Source of the DNA: UMGS1696 sp964621755
GTDB taxonomy: Bacteria > Bacillota > Clostridia > Oscillospirales > CAG-272
Direction: 5' to 3'
Length of the DNA: 64,000 nt
NCBI GenBank assembly: GCA_964621755.1
Contig: CAZUPI010000012.1
Span: 5,307-69,306, forward strand
The notes under the pieces were generated by a model. It did not search any database. It saw only the letters and a program-made list of their open reading frames with translations, and had not been told where the DNA came from. The position numbers and the translations under genes were made by a program. Below, one piece after another: positions 1-8,630 of the stretch; position 1 is the first letter of the stretch, and each line of letters opens with the position of its first letter.

Positions 1-2
1 CG

Positions 3-1148
3 GAGATCAAAACGCCTATGTTCGAGGAAATCGGACTTTTTCGCCGCGGTGTGGGCGAAACCACCGATGTTGTGCAAAAGGAAATGTATACCTTTACCGA
101 TAAAGAGGGAACAATGTATGCCCTGAGACCGGAAGGGACTGCGTCTGTTGCACGTGCGATTATCGAAAACGGTAAGGCGACAGACACGCTGCCGCTGAAG
201 TATTATTATGTTATCAACTGCTTCCGTTACGAAAAGCCGGAGGCTGGACGCAGCAGAGAATTTGTGCAGTTCGGAACGGAAATGTTTGGCGCGCCGTCTG
301 CGGGAGCGGATTTTACCATCATCTCTCTCGCCGATACGGTGATTCGTGAGCTCGGCATTACCGGAATCAAGCTGCATATCAATTCCATCGGCTGTCCGGA
401 GTGCAGACCCGCATATCGTGCCGCACTCAAGGATTATCTGAAGGCTCATTCGGATGAGCTATGCGACACTTGTCTCGACCGAATTGAGACCAATCCTCTC
501 CGCGCACTCGACTGCAAAAATGACTCCTGCAAAAAGGTTGCGGAGGCTGCGCCGCGAACGATTGACCACCTTTGCCCAGAATGCCGCGCACATATGGAAG
601 AGCTGGAGTCTTACCTCAAAGCTTGCGGAATTGATTATGTGATAGACCCGCACATTGTCCGCGGCCTGGATTATTATACCCGCACAGTATTTGAGTTTAT
701 TGCAGAGGGCATCGGCTCACAAAGCACGGTCTGCGGCGGCGGAAGATATGACGGACTGATGGAGGAGCTTGGCGGACCTAAGATGGCCGGAATTGGCTTT
801 GGAATGGGTATTACACGCTTGATTCTCGCCATGAAGCAGTGCGGTATTGAGATTCCGCGGCTTGCGGTACCGAAGCTGTATATTGCTTCGATGGGACAGG
901 CAGCGTCCGCGCGTGCAATGGAAATTGTAAGCCGGCTGCGCAGCGATGGCATTAATGCGGACTGTGACATCATGGGCAGAAGCTTGAAAGCACAGATGAA
1001 ATACGCTGACAAAATCGCCGCTGAATACGTTTTGATGCTCGGGGATTCGGAAATTGAAAACGGCACAGCTGTCGTAAAGCAAATGACGACCAGCGAGCAG
1101 ACCACAGTCAAGCTCGACGAAATCATTGACTTTATTAAGGCAAGATAA
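3..1148 (+). CDS. hisS: Histidyl-tRNA synthetase (5' end outside window)
   Basis: Class II aminoacyl-tRNA synthetase that charges tRNA-His with histidine in the cytoplasm. The reading frame is open to the left edge (E-I-K-T-P precedes the first Met at 18), so the N-terminus lies outside the window. Family signatures are clear: the FEEIGLFRRGVGETTDVV region after motif 1, the histidine-binding GLDYYTRTVFEF segment at about 663-698, and GGGRYDGL at 735-758 leading into motif 3. The last roughly 100 residues are the anticodon-binding domain. The next gene follows after 16 bases and probably shares the transcript. Identification is secure; only the length is unknown. Confidence 0.96.
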   Translation, partial: EIKTPMFEEIGLFRRGVGETTDVVQKEMYTFTDKEGTMYALRPEGTASVARAIIENGKATDTLPLKYYYVINCFRYEKPEAGRSREFVQFGTEMFGAPSAGADFTIISLADTVIRELGITGIKLHINSIGCPECRPAYRAALKDYLKAHSDELCDTCLDRIETNPLRALDCKNDSCKKVAEAAPRTIDHLCPECRAHMEELESYLKACGIDYVIDPHIVRGLDYYTRTVFEFIAEGIGSQSTVCGGGRYDGLMEELGGPKMAGIGFGMGITRLILAMKQCGIEIPRLAVPKLYIASMGQAASARAMEIVSRLRSDGINADCDIMGRSLKAQMKYADKIAAEYVLMLGDSEIENGTAVVKQMTTSEQTTVKLDEIIDFIKAR

Positions 1149-1164
1149 AAGGATAGACGTTTAT

Positions 1165-1917
1165 ATGGATGGAAAAATATCGGAATTTCTGAAAATGCAG
1201 CATAATTTGGCTGCGGAAAAAGGATGGCTTGACAATAGAACTCCGGAGCATGCGCCGTTTTCCATTTTGTGGAGTATTGATGAGCTTGGCGAAGCCATTG
1301 CGATAATTAAGAAAAAGGGCGCGGAAGGCATCATGGAGAACGAGAGCGTGCGGGAGCATTTTGTCGAGGAGGTCACAGACACCTTCATGTATCTGTTCGA
1401 TATGATGGAGTCGTACGGTATTACCGCGGACGAGTTCACACGCGCGTATGTAAAAAAATATGAGCGCAACATGGGCAGAAGCTGGCATGAAAACGACGCA
1501 ATGTATGAGAAATGCAAGTGGCAGCTTATCATTTTTGATGTGACAAATGGGCTTCCGGTAACGGCACGGTTTCTTGAGGTGTTGGAAAGAACCGAACTCA
1601 AAGTGGCGGTTGCTGCGGTAAGCGGCGGACATTCCGTAGACAGCATTCTGACGGCCCGCGGAATTGACAGCGAATTGATGGATTATACTGCTGAAACGGA
1701 GACTTATCCCGAACTGTACAATCTTTTTATCGGAGAAAGCGAGAAAGGCTTTTGCCCGGAGCTTACTGTGGTATGTACCGATACCGAAGAGGCGGTCAGC
1801 GCCGCTAAAAAATACGGGATAACATGCGTCGCGATAGCGGACCAGAACATAGAAAAGGCCGATAAAACCTGTGCCAACTTCTCGGAATTGCAGGATTTTC
1901 TCGGATTTAATCAATAA
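1165..1917 (+). CDS. MazG-like NTP pyrophosphohydrolase fused to a HAD-like domain
   Basis: Two-domain cytoplasmic protein of 250 residues. Residues 1 to about 115 look like an all-alpha MazG/dUTPase-type pyrophosphohydrolase, with WSIDELGEA followed by HFVEEVTDTFMYL, the paired acidic ExxE...ExxD pattern that binds magnesium and the nucleotide triphosphate. From about residue 120 a Rossmann-like domain begins with LIIFDVTNGL, resembling HAD motif I, but the second catalytic aspartate of DxD is replaced by Thr, so phosphatase activity is doubtful. I chose the ATG at 1165 because AAAGGAT lies just upstream; an upstream in-frame codon at 1126 would overlap hisS. It sits between hisS and aspS in the same direction. 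A role in cleaning non-canonical nucleotides is inferred. Confidence 0.7.
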   Translation: MDGKISEFLKMQHNLAAEKGWLDNRTPEHAPFSILWSIDELGEAIAIIKKKGAEGIMENESVREHFVEEVTDTFMYLFDMMESYGITADEFTRAYVKKYERNMGRSWHENDAMYEKCKWQLIIFDVTNGLPVTARFLEVLERTELKVAVAAVSGGHSVDSILTARGIDSELMDYTAETETYPELYNLFIGESEKGFCPELTVVCTDTEEAVSAAKKYGITCVAIADQNIEKADKTCANFSELQDFLGFNQ

Positions 1918-2050
1918 CTGCCGGAAAACGGTAAAGGATGTGGTCATATGCGGTATATAGATTATGCCGGGACGGATTCTTGTGGAAAGGCATGATAAAC
2001 ATCAATCCACATTTCACAGTTTTAAAGATAAAAATCACCGAAAGGACTAT

Positions 2051-3853
2051 ATGAAAATGCAGTCATTTACAAGTGCAGATAAAAGAACAGATTACTGCGG
2101 TACCCTGACCGCTCGTGATATTGGCAGACATGTTTCGGTCGTTGGCTGGTGCCAGAGACAACGCGACTTGGGCAGTCTTATTTTTATCGACCTCAGAGAC
2201 CGCACCGGCATCATTCAGCTTGCTTTTGATGACGGTACGCCGGAGGAAATCTTCAACACCGCATTCGGTGTTCGGGCGGAATATGTGATCGCGGCGCGCG
2301 GTACTGTCCGCTCCAGAGGAGAAGCGGCAATCAACAAGAATCTCTCAACCGGTGAAGTAGAGGTTTATGTTGACTCCTTCAAGGTGCTCGCAGAGGCACA
2401 GACTCCCCCGTTTGCTATTGTCGAAAACAGCGACGTTCGTCCGGAGCTCAGACTCAAGCACCGTTATCTCGACCTCCGCAGACCTGACCTTCAGCAGAAT
2501 ATTATTGCACGCTCGAAAATTGTAAAGCTCACAAGAGACTATTTTGCCGATAACGGTTTTATCGATATCGAAACGCCGTGCCTCATTAAGCCTACACCGG
2601 AAGGTGCGCGCGATTACCTCGTACCGAGCCGCGTTCATCCTGGAAAGTTCTATGCGCTTCCGCAGTCTCCGCAGCTTTATAAGCAGCTTTTGATGTACTC
2701 CGGCTTTGACCGCTATATGCAGATTGCTCGCTGCTTCCGCGATGAGGACCTTCGTGCGGACCGTCAGCCTGAATTTACGCAAATTGACCTTGAAATGTCC
2801 TTCGCAGATGAGGAAGATATCATCGCTATAAACGAAGGATATCTCAAGTATATTTTCGACAATTTCATGCACCAGCCTCTCGAAATCCCGTTCAAGAGAA
2901 TGACGTGGAAGGAAGCTATGAACCGTTACGGCTCAGATAAGCCTGATACCAGATTTGGCATGGAGCTTTGCGATATTTCTGAAATTGTGAAGAACAGCGG
3001 ATTCTCCGTATTCTCCGGTGCTATCGCGGCTGGCGGCAGCGTGCGCGGGATTACCGTAAAGGGCGGGGCAAAGTTTACCCGTAAAGAAATCGATTCCCTG
3101 ACCGAATTTGTGAAGACATATGGCGCGAAGGGACTTGCGTGGTACAAGAATACCGCAGGCGCTCCGACTTCTTCCTTTGCAAAGTTCATGACCGAGGATG
3201 AAATTTCCGCAATCCTCGCAAAGATGAGGGTAGCGGAAGGAGACCTCGCACTCCTTGTCGCAGCGAAGAATACCGTTGTATACGACTCACTTGGCGCGCT
3301 GCGCTGTGAAGTAGCGCGCAGAACAAACTTGATTGACAAGTCCAAATTCAACTTCCTCTGGGTGACAGAATTCCCGCTTCTCGAGTATTCTGAAGAGGAC
3401 GGACGTTTTTATGCGATGCACCATCCTTTCACCATGCCGATGGAGGAAGACCTCCCGCTTCTCGAATCCGACCCGGGCGCAGTACGTGCGAGAGCATATG
3501 ACTGCGTGTTAAACGGAACAGAACTGGGCGGCGGTTCTATTCGTATTCACACGACGGAAATGCAGACAAGAATGTTTGACGCACTCGGGATTGGAGCGGA
3601 AGAGGCTGAAGAAAAATTCGGTTTCCTTCTCGAAGCGTTCAAATATGGCGTTCCCCCGCATGGCGGTCTTGCCTTTGGTCTTGACAGAGTGGTGACGCTC
3701 CTCTTAGGACTGGAAGATATCCGTGATGTAATTGCCTTCCCGAAGGTACAGAACGCGTCTGAGCTGCTGTCAAAGTGTCCGGCTGTCGCAGACCCGAAGG
3801 CGCTCGACGAGCTTGGAATTCGTGTTGTGAAGGTAGAAGAAGACGACGAATAA
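2051..3853 (+). CDS. aspS: Aspartyl-tRNA synthetase
   Basis: Class IIb synthetase that charges tRNA-Asp with aspartate. The 600-residue product has the bacterial-type architecture: an N-terminal OB-fold anticodon-binding domain (about 1-110), the catalytic core with RHRYLDLRRP and the motif 2 block CFRDEDLRADRQPEF, an inserted GAD domain (about 285-410), and motif 3 with GLAFGLDRV near the C-terminus. The ATG at 2051 is chosen because AAAGGA lies five bases upstream and because it starts the usual AspRS N-terminus; the 29 upstream in-frame codons look like leader sequence. Whether it is discriminating or non-discriminating (Asp/Asn) cannot be decided by eye. No T-box was recognised in the 130-base gap upstream. 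Confidence 0.96.
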   Translation: MKMQSFTSADKRTDYCGTLTARDIGRHVSVVGWCQRQRDLGSLIFIDLRDRTGIIQLAFDDGTPEEIFNTAFGVRAEYVIAARGTVRSRGEAAINKNLSTGEVEVYVDSFKVLAEAQTPPFAIVENSDVRPELRLKHRYLDLRRPDLQQNIIARSKIVKLTRDYFADNGFIDIETPCLIKPTPEGARDYLVPSRVHPGKFYALPQSPQLYKQLLMYSGFDRYMQIARCFRDEDLRADRQPEFTQIDLEMSFADEEDIIAINEGYLKYIFDNFMHQPLEIPFKRMTWKEAMNRYGSDKPDTRFGMELCDISEIVKNSGFSVFSGAIAAGGSVRGITVKGGAKFTRKEIDSLTEFVKTYGAKGLAWYKNTAGAPTSSFAKFMTEDEISAILAKMRVAEGDLALLVAAKNTVVYDSLGALRCEVARRTNLIDKSKFNFLWVTEFPLLEYSEEDGRFYAMHHPFTMPMEEDLPLLESDPGAVRARAYDCVLNGTELGGGSIRIHTTEMQTRMFDALGIGAEEAEEKFGFLLEAFKYGVPPHGGLAFGLDRVVTLLLGLEDIRDVIAFPKVQNASELLSKCPAVADPKALDELGIRVVKVEEDDE

Positions 3854-3873
3854 AGGGATAGAGAGGGATTTTT

Positions 3874-4104
3874 ATGCTGTCTTTGTTTCGTTCCGCGGCG
3901 GTGCGGGAGCTGGAAGCGATTGTTGCAGAGCTTCAGGCGAATCTCGAAAATAACTACAAGGACGCCGCGCAGGAGGCAAGAATGCGTCTGAAAAAACGTT
4001 TGGACGAACTACATGCCGAGGGAAAGCTGTCGGAGAAGCAGTACAAACGCTTTTCCGTCCTGTACACCCAATACAGTGTAAAAATGACCGGTTATCATCA
4101 TTAA
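3874..4104 (+). CDS. Small helical protein of unknown function
   Basis: A 76-residue product that I do not recognise. It is rich in Glu, Lys, Arg and Ala with heptad-like spacing (RELEAIVAELQANLENN, then EARMRLKKRLDEL), suggesting a helical hairpin or short coiled coil, and it has no signal peptide or membrane segment. A GAGAGGGA ribosome site lies just upstream and the gene starts 20 bases after aspS, so it is probably cotranscribed. It is followed by two hairpins that likely end the operon. A reading frame on the opposite strand over the same region has no ribosome site and is disregarded. Confidence 0.6.
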   Translation: MLSLFRSAAVRELEAIVAELQANLENNYKDAAQEARMRLKKRLDELHAEGKLSEKQYKRFSVLYTQYSVKMTGYHH

Positions 4105-4178
4105 TGATGTGAGGAGTTTCCCGCGAATCTAAAAACTTCAATTATTATACAGCTTCAAAAAGTTTTGGTGGAAGGGAA

Positions 4179-4231
4179 GCGCCTTGTGCATAAGGCGCGC
4201 GGGGAGGTGTTTTTCAAATAAGCATCTCCCC
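4179..4231 (+). terminator. Tandem hairpins ending the hisS-aspS gene group
   Basis: GCGCCTT/AAGGCGC (7-bp stem) is followed by GGGGAGGTG/CATCTCCCC (9 bp, one G-T pair). The second has its T-rich stretch in the loop rather than after the stem, so it is not a textbook intrinsic terminator. It fits the palindromes seen at other operon ends in this window. Confidence 0.5.
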
Positions 4232-4274
4232 GTCAAACTCATGTTAAAATAAATACAAACAAGGAGAAACAAAT

Positions 4275-5066
4275 ATGACTACAATTCAGATGTGGGACAA
4301 GATTCCGGGGATGTGCGAAGAGACTCCGGTACTTGAGTATTTTCCGGCGGAAAACAAAACATCCGACGCGACCTGCGTAATTTGTCCCGGCGGCGGCTAT
4401 GGAATGAGAGCTCCGCACGAAGGCAAGGGCTATGCTGAATATTTCAATTCTATCGGTATGGACGTTTTTGTATGTGAATATCGCGTATCGCCGCATCGGT
4501 TCCCGCTTGAGCTGCTTGATATCCGCCGCGCCATCCGTTATGTGCGCGCTCACGCAGCTGAGTTTGGCATTAACCCCGACAAGGTTGCCGTTATGGGTTC
4601 CTCTGCAGGCGGTCATCTTGCGGCGCTTGTCTCGAATTACACCGCGCCCATCGGTTTTGAGGATATCGACGAAATCGATAAGCTTTGCCCGATTCCGAAT
4701 GCGACTATTCTTTGCTATCCTGTTATCCACTATCCCGATGAGATGCAGATTAGCCATGATGGTACATATTACAATCTGCTTGGTGTGAACAGAAACGATT
4801 ATGATAAATTCTCTCCCGACCTGCTTGTGACCGATGATACACCAACCGCGTTCCTGTGGCACACCTCGGACGACGATTGCGTAAACGTTATTAACAGTTA
4901 CCTCTATGCGAAGGCACTTCGCGAACACGGCATCAAGCACGAGATGCACATCTTCCCGTCCGGATATCACGGCCTCGGACTCGCCGAAAACTTGCCGCAT
5001 GTCGCACAATGGTCCACTCTTATGAAAAATTGGCTCATCGATATGGGCTGGGTGAAGGAAATCTGA
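4275..5066 (+). CDS. Alpha/beta hydrolase, acetylxylan-esterase-like
   Basis: A 263-residue cytoplasmic carboxylesterase-like enzyme of the Aes/BD-FAE group, which removes acetyl or other acyl groups from plant-polysaccharide fragments or small esters. The oxyanion segment PGGGYG is at about 38-43, the nucleophile elbow G-S-S-A-G puts the catalytic serine at 110, the likely acid is in HTSDDD (about 199-201), and the catalytic histidine is in GYHGLGL (H232). No signal peptide is visible, so the substrate is probably imported. AAGGAG precedes the ATG. The gene stands alone between hairpins, so it is probably monocistronic. The exact substrate cannot be read from the sequence. Confidence 0.8.
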   Translation: MTTIQMWDKIPGMCEETPVLEYFPAENKTSDATCVICPGGGYGMRAPHEGKGYAEYFNSIGMDVFVCEYRVSPHRFPLELLDIRRAIRYVRAHAAEFGINPDKVAVMGSSAGGHLAALVSNYTAPIGFEDIDEIDKLCPIPNATILCYPVIHYPDEMQISHDGTYYNLLGVNRNDYDKFSPDLLVTDDTPTAFLWHTSDDDCVNVINSYLYAKALREHGIKHEMHIFPSGYHGLGLAENLPHVAQWSTLMKNWLIDMGWVKEI

Positions 5067-5130
5067 AAACTTCTCAAAGAATATAAAGAGAAAAAATAAC
5101 ATATTGTATTTAAAGACGTTGAATCGTATA

Positions 5131-5168
5131 AAACGGGGGCAATTTGACAATTGCCTCCGTTTATGCAT
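5131..5168 (+). terminator. Intrinsic terminator after the esterase gene
   Basis: AAACGGGGGCAATT/AATTGCCTCCGTTT forms a 14-bp stem with one G-T pair and a TGAC loop, followed by a T-rich stretch. It lies about 65 bases after the stop codon. Confidence 0.75.
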
Positions 5169-5331
5169 TTTCGCAGTTGATGAACCAAATGAGTAACCCT
5201 CGAACATTCCGAAAGACAAAAATCTGTATGAATTGCTATTGTTTTTTGCATCTTTGGATGATATAATATAAGAACTGCGATTTTGATGTTGAATTTTATT
5301 ATTTTGGAGTGTGACATGCAAAGTGAAAATC

Positions 5332-6705
5332 ATGCAAAATGAAAAGCAAGCGGAGAAAAAGGAAACTCTGCTGACGTGGCGGATTGTAAAATATATTATT
5401 CCGCTGATGCTGACGGGGATATTGCAGCTTCTTTATAATGCTGCCGACAACATTGTTGTAGGACGTTATGACGGAAAGAACGCTCTTGCCGCAGTCGGGT
5501 CGACCGGCGCGCTTATCAATCTGATTATCAATGTGCTGATGGGCCTGTCGGTCGGTACGGCAGTTACAGTCGCACATGATTACGGCGCCAACGATGACGA
5601 GGGTGTGCATAAGACCATTCATACGTCTATTTTGATAAGTCTTATCTGCGGTATTGCCGTCGGAGCATTCGGATGCATATGCTCGGGCACGTTTCTTCAA
5701 TGGATGGGAACGCCGGAAGACGTGCTTCCGCTTTCTACCGCGTATCTTGCGATATACTTTCTCGGAACTCCCGCGTCTCTTGTATACAATTTTGGCGCGT
5801 CAATCTTACGTTCAGTGGGAGATACCAAAAGACCCCTATACTTTCTGTCAATTTCAGGTATTCTTAACGTTATTTTAAATTTGGTGTTTGTTATCTGTTT
5901 TAAAATGAGCGTTTCCGGTGTGGCGTGGGCCACGGTCATTTCGCAGTATGTATCGATGGTGCTGATTCTTGTTTGCCTGATGCGCGAAAAAAATTGCTGC
6001 CACCTTGAATGGAAAAAGCTGCGTTTATATAAAGATAAATTCGCGAAAATCGTACGTGTCGGTCTTCCGGCAGGGCTACAGGGAACGGTATTCTCCCTTT
6101 CTAATGTCGTGATTCAGTCGTCTGTCAACTCGTTTGGTTCTCTTGTTATGGCGGGAAATACCGCCGCGAGCCAGCTTGAGGGATTCACTTATACCGCGAT
6201 GAATTCCGTATATCATGCCGCACTTACTTTTGTCGGACAGAATATCGGGGCGAAAAAATATCATATGATAAACCGTGTTGTGTTTACCTGCCTTGGAATT
6301 GTTGCCATAATCGGGTTGACTATGGGGCTGCTGACCTATTTTTTCGCTACCCCACTACTCAGTATTTACCTTCCGAATGACCCGGACGCACTTCCATATG
6401 GCATCACCAGACTTCGGTATGTGGCGGTCCCGTACTTCCTCTGCGGAACGATGGAGGTCATGGTTGGCGGACAGCGCGGTATGGGCATGTCCATGGTTCC
6501 GATGATAACCTCACTTGTCGGTTCTTGCGTCCTGCGCGTTGCATGGATTTTGACCGTATTTGCCATGAATCATACTTTGTTTACTCTTTATATTTCGTAC
6601 CCGATTTCATGGTTTATCACAACCGCGGTACATATGATATTCTACTTCAACCGCTTGTCAAAAGTAAAGCGTTTGGTAAGCGCGGGCAAAGAGGTGCAGA
6701 TATAA
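5332..6705 (+). CDS. MATE family efflux transporter
   Basis: Multidrug and toxic compound extrusion transporter of about 457 residues with some 12 hydrophobic segments, expected to export small molecules using a cation gradient. The N-terminal half contains the typical IIPLMLTGILQLLYNAADNI and VGRYDGKNALAAVGSTG stretches, and the two six-helix halves show the usual repeat. The start is uncertain. The only clear ribosome site (GGAG, 5306-5309) is too close to an in-frame GTG at 5311 and rather far from the ATG at 5332, and is best spaced for an out-of-frame ATG at 5316 that encodes eight codons and ends inside this gene. I give 5332. The substrate is unknown. Confidence 0.88.
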   Translation: MQNEKQAEKKETLLTWRIVKYIIPLMLTGILQLLYNAADNIVVGRYDGKNALAAVGSTGALINLIINVLMGLSVGTAVTVAHDYGANDDEGVHKTIHTSILISLICGIAVGAFGCICSGTFLQWMGTPEDVLPLSTAYLAIYFLGTPASLVYNFGASILRSVGDTKRPLYFLSISGILNVILNLVFVICFKMSVSGVAWATVISQYVSMVLILVCLMREKNCCHLEWKKLRLYKDKFAKIVRVGLPAGLQGTVFSLSNVVIQSSVNSFGSLVMAGNTAASQLEGFTYTAMNSVYHAALTFVGQNIGAKKYHMINRVVFTCLGIVAIIGLTMGLLTYFFATPLLSIYLPNDPDALPYGITRLRYVAVPYFLCGTMEVMVGGQRGMGMSMVPMITSLVGSCVLRVAWILTVFAMNHTLFTLYISYPISWFITTAVHMIFYFNRLSKVKRLVSAGKEVQI

Positions 6706-6807
6706 AACATGCCCGCACCTTTGTCGCCGATTTTATGGAAAATTTTCGACAAGCGGCAGTGAGCTGCCGTTCGAAGATTCGGATGAATAAGAGAAGGAGA
6801 GGGCAGA

Positions 6808-7416
6808 ATGAAACGGAAACGCTTGTCACGCGATGTATGGGGATTCGAGAATGCCAAATTCCCATACTATCAGTTTCGCATGGACAATGACTATTTCCAC
6901 GGTATGGTAGGACTGATCAGGCAGAATAGCGGTGAGCATTGCCATTGGAATTTTCCGATTGCCGGCAAAGCTCCAGTTTGCGGATGCGGTATGACTTGGC
7001 TTCAGCTTATCCCGGACAACACACACCGCGTGATTACCGCGATGATAAAACCACAGCCGAAGCAGATTGGCGGCGCGGAGTATCCGTGTTCAATATCCGT
7101 ATGGTATGTCGACATCATTGAAGCGGTCGAATACGACGCAGACGGCGTGGCGGTCTTTATTGACAAGTACCTTGATGTTATTTTCACACCGCAAGGTGAT
7201 ATAAAAATCGACGACCGCGACGAATTGGAGGAAGCGTACTGCTCCGGTGAGCTGTCAGATGAACAATATCGCGCGGCGATTCGCGAAGGGGAAGAAATCG
7301 TATCAGAGCTTTGTTCGGATATTCCGGCGACTGAGCGCTTGCATATGAAGATTCTCACATGTGTGGAAAAAAGAATCGCAAACGGCGAGAAGCCGTTGAT
7401 AAATAAATTGAGCTGA
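6808..7416 (+). CDS. DUF402 domain protein
   Basis: A 202-residue soluble protein. The middle and C-terminal part matches the DUF402/FomD-like pattern: SVWYVDIIEAVEYDADGV, then FIDKYLDVIFTPQGDIKIDD with closely spaced acidic residues, then a helical tail (DELEEAY...GELSDEQYRAAI). Characterised relatives hydrolyse nucleoside di- and triphosphates or nucleotidyl conjugates using divalent metals, and the DKYLD and DDRDELE acidic groups are the likely metal ligands. GAGAAGGAGAGG precedes the ATG. The gene stands alone, with a convergent hairpin after it. The biological substrate is not known. Confidence 0.72.
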   Translation: MKRKRLSRDVWGFENAKFPYYQFRMDNDYFHGMVGLIRQNSGEHCHWNFPIAGKAPVCGCGMTWLQLIPDNTHRVITAMIKPQPKQIGGAEYPCSISVWYVDIIEAVEYDADGVAVFIDKYLDVIFTPQGDIKIDDRDELEEAYCSGELSDEQYRAAIREGEEIVSELCSDIPATERLHMKILTCVEKRIANGEKPLINKLS

Positions 7417-7418
7417 AA

Positions 7419-7461
7419 AGAAGCCATACCAAACTCTTTGTAGGAGTTCGGTATGGCTTCT
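7419..7461. terminator. Hairpin between convergent genes
   Basis: AGAAGCCATACC plus AAACTC pairs with GAGTTCGGTATGGCTTCT around a 7-base loop: an 18-bp stem with one mismatch. It sits between the DUF402 gene and the oppositely oriented dehydrogenase gene. T-runs are modest on both sides. Confidence 0.7.
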
Positions 7462-7570
7462 GTCATATATCTGCTTTCACGATAATTGACGGACGTTCCG
7501 AATTCGATTTCTTGCGAATGGTTCAGAGGCGTCAGAGGCATTTCCGTGGTGCAGGATTAGACGGTCGGTA

Positions 7571-8608
7571 TTATAAACAGAACTCCGTCTCAAATGCATT
7601 CCAGGGAATGTTCACCTTTTGTCCGCCGTTTATCAAATCGTCAATGTGCAGGAGAAGGGGATAATCCGACGCGGTGGCGCGTCCGTTTTCAATTTGCTGA
7701 CGGATTGCCTTTGCCATTCTGGTAGAGATGACGATGGATTCCAGCGTGACACCGTTCAGCGTCTCCATAGCACGGTCAAAATCTATGCCGCGGCCGAGCA
7801 GAATGCCGATTTTTCTCGTTCTTCCGCCGTAAACCGTAACATAAAGGTCCCCAATCCCGAGAGGGAGATTTGACGGATGACCGCCGCATACGTCAAGCAG
7901 TCTCGTCATTTCCCGTACAGCCTGTCCAAATATAGCAGCCTGCGAATTATAGTGGTCGATTTCTGAGCCTTCTCTTTCGTACGACATGCCAATCGCCAGC
8001 GCTACGCCGAGTGCATAAGCGTTTTTCATAGCTACCGCACACTCGACACCGCGTACGTCTGTCGATACACTTACATGGTAGTAATCGCATTCAAAAAAGC
8101 TGCGCGCCCATTTCAGTTGCTCTATGTTTCTGCCGCAGAACGTGACTTCAGAAAAGTCATGGTCGGCAAGCTCATAGCTTGTGCAGGGACCGCCCACTGC
8201 CATGAACGAAATTTTTTTATCCGTTGATGCTTCGTATACTTCCGGATAGGAAATCAAACCGCCATCTGCGGTGTTCACCATTCCTTTTGTAACTGACAGA
8301 ACGGGCATGCTTTCGGGAATTTGGGGAATAATCTCCTTGATAAACCAATCCACACCGAACGATGACACACCGCTGATGAGCAAATCTGTACCGTCGAGCG
8401 CAGTTTTAAAATCTTCATATTGATAATATGTGATGCCAGCGGGAATTTTTCGCTTTAAGGTCAGGTGTTCGCCCGTTTTTTTCGCATGGTCGATGATTTC
8501 ATGGTCAAGCGGCGTTCCTACGATGCGTATCGTATTTCCGTTGTCAGCCGCCGGAAAGGTGATTGCGGAGCCCATCATCCCCGCGCCGATTACTGTAATA
8601 ATTGCCAT
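7571..8608 (-). CDS. Glycerol-3-phosphate dehydrogenase-like protein (GpsA family)
   Basis: A 345-residue NAD(P)-dependent 2-hydroxy-phosphate dehydrogenase. The N-terminal Rossmann fold begins with VIGAGMMGSA (6-15). The family lysines are present in LSVTKGM (K108) and AVAMKNAYALG (K195), and the GxGDL motif is GIGDL (D254). The overall plan is that of GpsA, which reduces dihydroxyacetone phosphate to sn-glycerol-3-phosphate for lipid synthesis. It differs from housekeeping GpsA around the nucleotide loop and the arginine-rich segment, and it lies 22 bases after a GH172 gene. It may therefore act on a sugar-derived phosphate, or be a paralogue serving carbohydrate use. The assignment to GpsA itself is left open. 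Confidence 0.75.
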   Translation of the reverse strand: MAIITVIGAGMMGSAITFPAADNGNTIRIVGTPLDHEIIDHAKKTGEHLTLKRKIPAGITYYQYEDFKTALDGTDLLISGVSSFGVDWFIKEIIPQIPESMPVLSVTKGMVNTADGGLISYPEVYEASTDKKISFMAVGGPCTSYELADHDFSEVTFCGRNIEQLKWARSFFECDYYHVSVSTDVRGVECAVAMKNAYALGVALAIGMSYEREGSEIDHYNSQAAIFGQAVREMTRLLDVCGGHPSNLPLGIGDLYVTVYGGRTRKIGILLGRGIDFDRAMETLNGVTLESIVISTRMAKAIRQQIENGRATASDYPLLLHIDDLINGGQKVNIPWNAFETEFCL

Positions 8609-8630
8609 ATAGTATACCTCTGTGCTAGTA

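Noticed and set aside
1135..1947. Long minus-strand frame opposite the MazG-like gene
   Set aside because: No ribosome site and no family pattern; the plus-strand protein has recognisable motifs over the same bases.
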